The notes beneath the pieces are model-generated. The model did not search any database. It was given only the letters and a program-made list of their open reading frames with translations, and was not told the origin of the DNA. Source: Cololabis saira (Eukaryota; Chordata; Actinopteri; Beloniformes; Belonidae). From it: a stretch of 64,000 nt of DNA. Shown piece by piece: positions 1 through 64,000 of the stretch. Numbering within the stretch: the first letter of the stretch is position 1; each line of letters begins with the position of its first letter. The position numbers were made by a program, and so were the translations under genes. The stretch lies in the NCBI RefSeq assembly GCF_033807715.1, contig NC_084597.1, positions 12,331,170 through 12,395,169 of the forward strand, in the 5' to 3' direction.

Positions 1-3000
1 TCTCAAATGCCAGTCTTAATAACATAACTCAACAGGATAAAGGCTGTGCCAAGCAGAAAAAAACAAACCAAAAAAACTGGCAGTAGTAAAATGGCAGTAG
101 TTTTCTGTTTTTGTGAATTTGTAAACTAAGAATAAATAAATTTCGTGTCAGCTCCAAATGTGATGTTTTGCAAAGACAGTGCATTACTTTGGGAATGACC
201 AATATTATAACCGTCCCACTGTGGACAAATGCAGGTGAGTCTAAGAGGAACCATTTCATCCTCTATATTAGATAAGTTACAGAGTTTCCAACTTTCTTTT
301 CATCATCCATCACTGGCTGTGCACAGTGGAGCAAAGCTACAGGATGTGTTCCAGCCATGTGTTCAACATACGTCTATTGAGAAGCAAGCAAGCAATATGC
401 TGTAAAACCACTGGGCTAATATACAGTATGCCTCAGTAATAGACAAGATGTGTCTGGATAAAAACACTGGAATCAGGATCGTATGTACAGAGCAGCTACA
501 TGTAGTGCGTGTAGTGTCTTACTGCCAAGTCATGTTGTCCTTTACTGCAGAGACCACACAGAGAGGGGAATTCCCTGTGCAATGGGTATACAATACACCC
601 TATGTAAGTCCTGGGTCTATTTTTTGAAACACTAATGTTTTGACGCAAGAGAAAATCTTACAGGACATGGAAAAACCACAAAGAGCTGGCTGCAGGAGAG
701 GCGAGTTTACATTTAGATCCCCTTTTCACTCAGTAAAAAAACTGTTTATTGTTTGTTTAAGTTGAGGGTCAGATGAAATCTGTTAAATCCGGGAGTACCT
801 AATGTTTCTAACTTAGGGTTTTATTTGTTTTGGACACGTGTGAATTCTTTCTGCAAAAAAAAAGTTCAGAATTGCTGCATTTTCTCAGGTCTTATTTCTT
901 GATCCAGTAGCAGGAGCAAGCAGTGGAATCAAATACCTTCCTAACTTTTTTGTTAAACTTTCCGTGCAATTATGTATTTTCACAGTCAGATGTTCAACAG
1001 TGCAATGAAGCAAGCTTTGTTTTGTAGAAAGGGCTTACTCTCTACTCCCTTACAAGTGCAGCAAATATTAGGACATCCCGTCTCTCATTGTCCATTAATA
1101 CACACACGTCCCCATTAGACAAGGATGAGTGACTGCAGGTCAAAGTGAGTCCAGGGACCATAAAGATGGTGAGGGGCCTTCAGATCATAGGTCATCGAAA
1201 TGATCAGAGCCTGGACTACTGAGATTGAAAAGCTGAACAAAGAGTCAGAGTTTGCGAGAGTCAGAGTCGGTATTCTGGCTCCAGGGAGGGAGAGGATGTA
1301 CTTACTTAAAGCTACTGGCCATGTTCTGGATGTCCAAACTGGCTTTTCAGATGAGAGGGATTGACAGGTACTGGAAAAGGTCAACTGGTGATTTCCTATA
1401 CCTCTTGCAACACCAGTAGCCTTGAAACAAATCATGTTATGCCTTGACATTGACAAAGCCAACTTTTCCAGCTCTTTTATTACCGGTAGATTCACCTGCA
1501 AATTATGCAGATCAAAACAAGTTTAGAAAACTTTTATATGCATCAAAAGTTCAGTTGATCTTGTTTTTGTTTTTTAAGCCAGTCAACATGGAGAATTTCA
1601 GATGATTTCTTAATGATAAAACCTTTGAATTTTCGTGTCCAGTCTCCAATCAAATCAATCCCCACTTATTAGGCTTTTTAGGATTTTGAGAGTGACATGT
1701 GAGAGAGGAAAACCTCTTACTCCCAAATAGACTCATAGACGTCATGGAGTAACTGGAATAAAACCCACAAAGGCATGAAAGGGAGCTTACAATGTTACTA
1801 GAGCTAGAGTTTTTCTGAAAGGAATTTGGGTGTCCTTAACTATAGCTATTTTTTAACCTTAACAAAACTGCATGAGATTGGTCTTTTCTTCCTTCACAGT
1901 TCTCTGTACCATTAAGAAAGTGGGACACCCAGAATTATTTAATGACATTTAAAAAGCTAAAGCACCTTTCTAAGCACAAGTATGCCTTCATTTAGAAAAT
2001 TTTACTTTAAAATGGATAGTTTTGCCTTTCGTTGAGCATGCAGATACCCAAACTGGTGTGGGAGAAACATAATGACGCCACCAAATATACTGTTAAAACC
2101 TTTGCAATGTCCCTAAACATATTTGTCAGCATTATGCACTATTAAATGGTCTCCCGTTTACTTGCAGGTACATTTACTAGGTAGCTTTAATGAAAGGATT
2201 AGGCCCTTTGGCCCATTTCTGCATTCCTGGTTAGACTATACTACAGTACTTCCTGCACAAATATGGCGTCAAATACCTAAGAGAAACCACGAGTTAGATC
2301 TTTTTCTTCTTCCCATCTTTAGTATGACACCATTACTTGAGACTATGTTTGAACTGAACTTTGATTTAATAATCATCTTCTTTTACCACACTAAAATTTA
2401 ATTTTAAGCTCATCAGAGAGATGACTAAGAAAGAACATAATTGCATAAGAGTGTATACTTGAAACTGCTTTGATTCGACCGGAAAAAAACGTAATATTAA
2501 ATGACTAGATGTTAAATGTGGTCACATTGGACCGAAAAGGCGCTATTTGTATTTATTTTGCAAACTTGAAGTCAGTTTAAAATTGTCTAAAATTACAGGT
2601 CTTGTGCAAAATTTTGGTGTGTACTCATATAGGATTTGTAAGGCTTGTAAAGCATTAACATGCAACACACTTAAAGCTCTTTACTAATCTTTAATATAAA
2701 GGGTCTTACGGCAGAAGTCTGGAGAAAAAAATTATTCTGCAGAAAACTGACCTTTGAAGCCGAAGCCATTTCAGCAACTCGGTGCAGCAAATGGGTCACT
2801 CCACAACTCCTGTTCATCATCTTTAATTAATATATATGTATATATATATAGACTGCACAAAGCTGGTAAATGTTTCCTAACTGTGCAAAACGTTGAGTAT
2901 GAAACTATTTGCCCCCCTGTACTGTATTCTGAAATTGACCTCCTGTAGCCTGCCATATGTTGTTTGTAATTTCTAATGCCCAACAACAAAGATCTGATGA

Positions 3001-3157
3001 GAGAGAAAGAGAATGTGAGGTCTCCCTTCTGAAAGCAAAACTAAGATACCAGTACACTAAGTATGTAATGAAATGAGAACATAATAAATGGAACAATCCT
3101 CAAAATCAGGCCCGTCATAATCCTTTGCATATCTAACACTATTCTCCTTCTTTCCAG
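1..3157 (+). other. col27a1 intron 2 (3' part), no gene recognised
   Basis: AT-rich intronic sequence ending in the polypyrimidine tract and AG at 3156-3157. I see no transposon with clear ends. A 128-codon minus-strand open frame at 1115-1501 has no recognisable family features. The short exon 2 was not found. Confidence 0.7.
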
Positions 3158-62747
<59,590 letters not shown>

Positions 62748-64000
62748 GTAAGACGTGATGACATTTTCTTATAGCCACCTTGCAAAAAAATCCACCACAG
62801 CTTTTTAGCATATCACAACTCAAGGGGTATGAGAGGAAACTGGTTTTCTTCACCTCCATTCAGCTGTGGTAACAGGCTTTAGTCACCTCTGGGTTTGATC
62901 TTGAAACTGGGAATAAATAACAGCTGTGTGCAGATGTGACAGTTGGGACCCTTAAAAGGCAGTAATGCATTTTGAACAGCCTTCAGGTGACAGTGTGGAG
63001 TTCAGCTGAGACCAACATACAAGGTAGTACAATAATCTAAATACGTGATGAAGGATTGATTTACCCTCTCTACTTCTTGCGGATAGGGGTGGACTTTCAT
63101 CTTTATTTGAGGCCTTAGATGACAAAGGATGACGACATTTTTCTGTTTGTCACATTCATCAAATTTTGCAAGGTCAGATAAATTAGTAAATCATTTGTAA
63201 AACAATGAAAAAAGAGGGGTTTTTCAGGTAATTTTACAAGTAGGATGTGGTTAGGGCTGGGCGATTTTGGACAAAAATAAAATCCCGATTTTTTTTCTCT
63301 GAAAACCCGATTTTCGATTTCGATTTCGATTTTTTTCAAACTACAAAAGACAATGGAATACATTGTTTCAAATATTTTATCTTTATTTTTAAAGAAAAAT
63401 AGCAAACAAATTTCCCTATTGCAATTGAAAGATACTGTAAATCCTCCTTGAGTTTAGTAAAGTGACAACATTTACAATTTTCTTGACCAAACAAAGATGA
63501 CTAGACGAGCTCTGTCTGTAATGCAGACAGCTCTCTTCTTCTTTTCCAGCTATATGAAAAAGAGAGAGGAAAATCGATTTTCCGATTTTCCTTTTTTTAA
63601 CATCGTCTTGATTAATAAATCCGATTTAGATTTAAAATCGATTAATCGCACAGCCCTAGATGTGGTGGATTGATAAGTTACTTGTAGCGGCGTTTGAGTT
63701 GCATCTTTGTATATGTGGTACATCTGAATAGCATGCACATTCTGTCTGGGGTGAGGGGAGAGATGTATGAGGAGCTCTGTATTATGTTTGTGTTTTCCAG
63801 CTTTACAGAAATGTTAAACAGTGTCTGTTATTCCCATGGGAATTTATTGATATTTGAGGTCAGGTCAATACAGCTAGAAGGAAAAAACGCACATCACTCC
63901 ATAGGCTACTTAGGAGCAATGTTTTCTGAGCTGTGGTTTTAGCACTTGGCAGGAGGCATCAGGCTGGAAAAAGTTGTAAAATTTGCTTAAACAAAGGACA
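62748..64000 (+). other. col27a1 intron 26 (5' part)
   Basis: Intron running off the window. It contains one hAT-like element (63252-63658). No Gly-X-Y exon is found after 62747. Confidence 0.8.
63252..63658. mobile_element. hAT-like element, tagggctgggcgatttt ends
   Basis: A 407-bp element with the perfect duplication gatgtggt (63244-63251, 63659-63666). The ends are tagggctgggcgat/atcgcacagcccta, with many cgatttt motifs inside. Non-coding. Confidence 0.87.

Noticed and set aside
1115..1501. 128-codon minus-strand frame in intron 2
   Set aside because: No signal, domain or family feature, no splice context, and repetitive Leu/Ser composition. Treated as chance.

Overview
The window is a piece of a teleost fish chromosome carrying part of one large plus-strand gene, the type XXVII fibrillar collagen gene col27a1. 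It shows vertebrate-type GT-AG introns, an AT-rich intronic background, abundant microsatellites, and many short DNA transposons of kinds common in fish. From memory, human COL27A1 aligns one-to-one with the exons here: the N-terminal exon begins in the same place (VDILQ), and the 54/45-bp collagen exons follow in the same order and sizes. I cannot tell which teleost co-orthologue (col27a1a or col27a1b) or which species this is.

Layout: positions 1-3157 are upstream intron (exons 1-2 are not visible). A 1541-bp exon (3158-4698, exon 3 by comparison with human) encodes the N-terminal TSPN/laminin-G-like domain, a long Pro/Thr/Lys/Ser-rich variable region and the first four Gly-X-Y triplets. 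Then come 23 phase-0 collagen exons (exons 4-26, 8802-62747). Sixteen are 54 bp and seven are 45 bp, and each starts with a Gly codon. Together with the end of exon 3 they encode 405 residues of triple helix, with one imperfection in exon 6. The gene continues past the right edge.

The microRNA gene mir-455 lies in intron 10 (about 40375-40470), the same intron that hosts it in mammals. This is the only non-coding RNA gene I can support.

The large introns, especially 3, 4, 5, 7 and 12, are filled with mobile elements. At least eleven short hAT-like non-autonomous elements have 8-bp target duplications readable at both ends (one with a single mismatch). There are two TTAA-flanked elements, two small palindromic Harbinger-like elements, a decayed Tc1/mariner-like transposase, a 5'-truncated LINE with a reverse-transcriptase tail, several retroposon 3' tails, and three copies of an inverted-repeat element whose arms are arrays of a GAATAAAGTCGTAAT-type minisatellite. 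Some elements sit inside others, which gives a relative order of insertion.

I found no second protein-coding gene, CRISPR array, tRNA or rRNA. The most valuable items are the conserved mir-455/col27a1 host arrangement, the conserved helix imperfection, and the three minisatellite-armed hairpin elements with their nested insertion.
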